Source: Loxodes magnus
Lineage: Eukaryota > Ciliophora > Karyorelictea > Loxodida > Loxodidae
Direction: 5' to 3'
NCBI GenBank assembly: GCA_946699065.1
Contig: CAMPDV010000153.1
Span: 310,001 to 374,000, forward strand
DNA length: 64,000 nucleotides
In this document: positions 62,570-64,000 of the stretch, one piece after another
Layout of the letters: the number at the start of each line of letters is the position of its first letter
How positions within the stretch are numbered: position 1 is the stretch's first letter
Notes under the pieces: model-generated
The model's input: the letters and a program-made list of their open reading frames with translations, nothing else
What the model was told of the DNA's origin: nothing
The model's database searches: none
Position numbers and translations under genes: made by a program

Positions 62570-64000
62570 GAAATCATCAACTAATTAGCGAAATTAAAAG
62601 CACCAGGACCTGATGAAATGCAAGTAGGCACAATATTAGTAGGCTGGAAAAAACTAACAGAAGTAACATGTAAAATGATAGTTAAGATGATTTAAGAGAG
62701 AGTAATACCTTAAGAGATGAAATAATAATACATAATATTAATATACAAAAAAGGAGGACAGATGAACCCGGTGAATTATAGACCAATCTCTTTACTGAAT
62801 CATGCTTTAAAAATAGTAGATGCATGAATTTTCTAGCAACTATAAGGATATCATCATAATGATGAAAGCGAATATTAATATGGCTTTAAAAAAGGGAAAT
62901 CATGCTCACTATAAATTTTCAACCTAAGAACAGTATAGGAATGATCAATACGGAACAAAAAAGATGTTTTCGTAATATTTGTTGATATTAAAAAAGTGTA
63001 CGACTCGGTGCAAAGAAAAGATATATGATAAATCCTAAACGATCTAAAAGTACCGGAATAGATAATTAAACTCCTAGCAAACTTCTACTGTGAAGAAGAA
63101 ATTAAACTTAAAATCAATGAATAAATAGCAAAATCATTCACGACAAATAAAGGACTAAAACAGGGAAGCATAACGTCGCCAAGACTATTTAACTTAATAA
63201 TAGCAAGACTTCTCCATAGCTTGGAAGATTAAAAGCTAGGAATTACGATAGACTTTAAAAACTAAGAGGGATGAACACAAGAAATATATGCAGGATGTTT
63301 TGCATATGCAGATGACCTAGCCTTAATAAGAGAATGAGATTAATTAGAGGAAGTAATCAAAAATTTAACCTCATGGGCAGAAAAATACAAACTGGAAATT
63401 CCAGATAAAACAAAATGAATAATATGAAAAGCAGCAGAAAATAGAAACTGAGAAAATATAGGCAATATTATTGAGGTGGGAAATTTAAGAATCGAAAGAG
63501 TAACGTCCTCTTAGTACCTAGGGCATATAATAGAAGAGACCATCAGCTTTGAAAAACACATGGAGAACAGACTAGAAGTAGCATAAAAGATGTAAACATG
63601 AATACTGGGTAAAATAACAATGAATAAGGGATTAACACCATATAATGCAGGAATAATGATAAAAACGTTCGTAAACTCAGTATTCAGCTATGGGACAGAA
63701 GTTATCCCATGTTGTGAATAATTTGTAGGAAAATAAGTGATGGAACAATTAGAAATAATATAGAGAAGATCTTTACGAGCAATCATAGATGCCCCTTTCT
63801 AAGTGTAAAATGAGATGCTAGAATACGAGTTACAGTTTATGAAATTTAAACATTATCTATGGCAGAAAACGCTGAGATTAAGAGGCAGACTAATAAGTAA
63901 CTAAGGAAAAACAGTAGATGAATTAATGTTCGACCTAAGTAAAGAAGAGAACTTTATTTTTGAACAATACTGCACGACAATAAAATTAGAATTAAAAATT
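62570..64000 (+). CDS. Reverse transcriptase fragment (third LINE), runs off the window
   Basis: One uninterrupted frame to the window edge carries LKAPGPDEM, NYRPISLLN (~62780), YGFKKGKSC, VFVIFVDIKKVYDSV (~62975), GLKQGSITSPRLF (~63155), the catalytic CFAYADDLALI (~63300), SSQYLGHIIEE (~63510) and NSVFSYGTEVIP (~63680). I count nine in-frame TGA, each at a Trp-like place such as RKDI-W-QIL, and three TGG. It has FAYADD rather than the WADD of LINE1 and LINE2, so it is another lineage. It begins abruptly inside the RT domain after (TTA)n and lacks an endonuclease, so it is 5'-truncated. The absence of frameshifts suggests a recent insertion. Confidence 0.85.

Noticed and set aside
10022-64000. 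Reading all the TGAs as pseudogene stops under the Tetrahymena code
   Set aside because: Decay would place stops at random. Here the TGAs fall at Trp-like positions in unrelated families, are shared by gene A and B, and alternate with TGG at aligned sites.

Overview
This is ciliate DNA, extremely AT-rich by eye, and it reads as protein only with a non-standard code. TAA and TAG fall at glutamine-like positions everywhere. In-frame TGA falls, nearly without exception, where a tryptophan (or at least an aromatic residue) is expected. Yet three reading frames end in a tandem TGATGA, so UGA also seems to terminate. Trp/stop UGA with Gln UAA/UAG is the code described for karyorelict ciliates (NCBI table 27; Condylostoma's table 28 is close). 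Introns of 17-19 nt (GTAAG...TTTAG) can be placed by frame and paralogue comparison; tiny introns are also known in heterotrichs. I infer a karyorelict or a close relative. Tetrahymena is unlikely, because UGA is its only stop. Since all 64 codons can be sense, ORF length alone proves nothing here, and the calls below rest on motifs, paralogue comparison and target-site duplications.

Layout: 1-9.4 kb is featureless AT-rich DNA. 9.4-9.8 kb holds a possible small basic protein. 10.0-10.57 kb is the 3' remnant (copy C) of a surface-protein gene, abutting a long APE-type non-LTR retrotransposon (LINE1, 10.57-16.52 kb, minus; ORF1 coiled coil, ORF2 endonuclease-RT-zinc finger). 16.86-24.09 kb (minus) is gene A and 35.62-42.12 kb (plus) is gene B. 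These are very large cysteine-rich LamG-repeat membrane proteins whose nearly identical ectodomains form the arms of a ~5.1-5.4 kb inverted repeat. Their membrane modules are diverged. Between and beyond them lie a 5'-truncated LINE (LINE2, 25.1-26.9 kb) and a third RT fragment (62.57-64.0 kb).

From 27 kb to 61 kb there are at least ten loci (G1-G10) of short retroposons that encode one small coiled-coil protein ending in a Gag-like CCHC zinc knuckle and nothing else. Five have clear 13-19 bp target-site duplications, and most end in (TTA)n tails. Overlapping with these are short GC-richer SINE-like repeats. A ~41 nt hairpin recurs four times, always just before an A/T-rich simple-repeat tail.

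Genes A and B look like cell-surface sensors or adhesins: signal peptide, four LamG-like domains alternating with CxxC-rich blocks, then a multi-pass membrane domain and a charged tail. The rest is a retroelement community in which reverse transcriptases of the LINE type may mobilise the ORF1-only and hairpin-ended elements in trans (inference).
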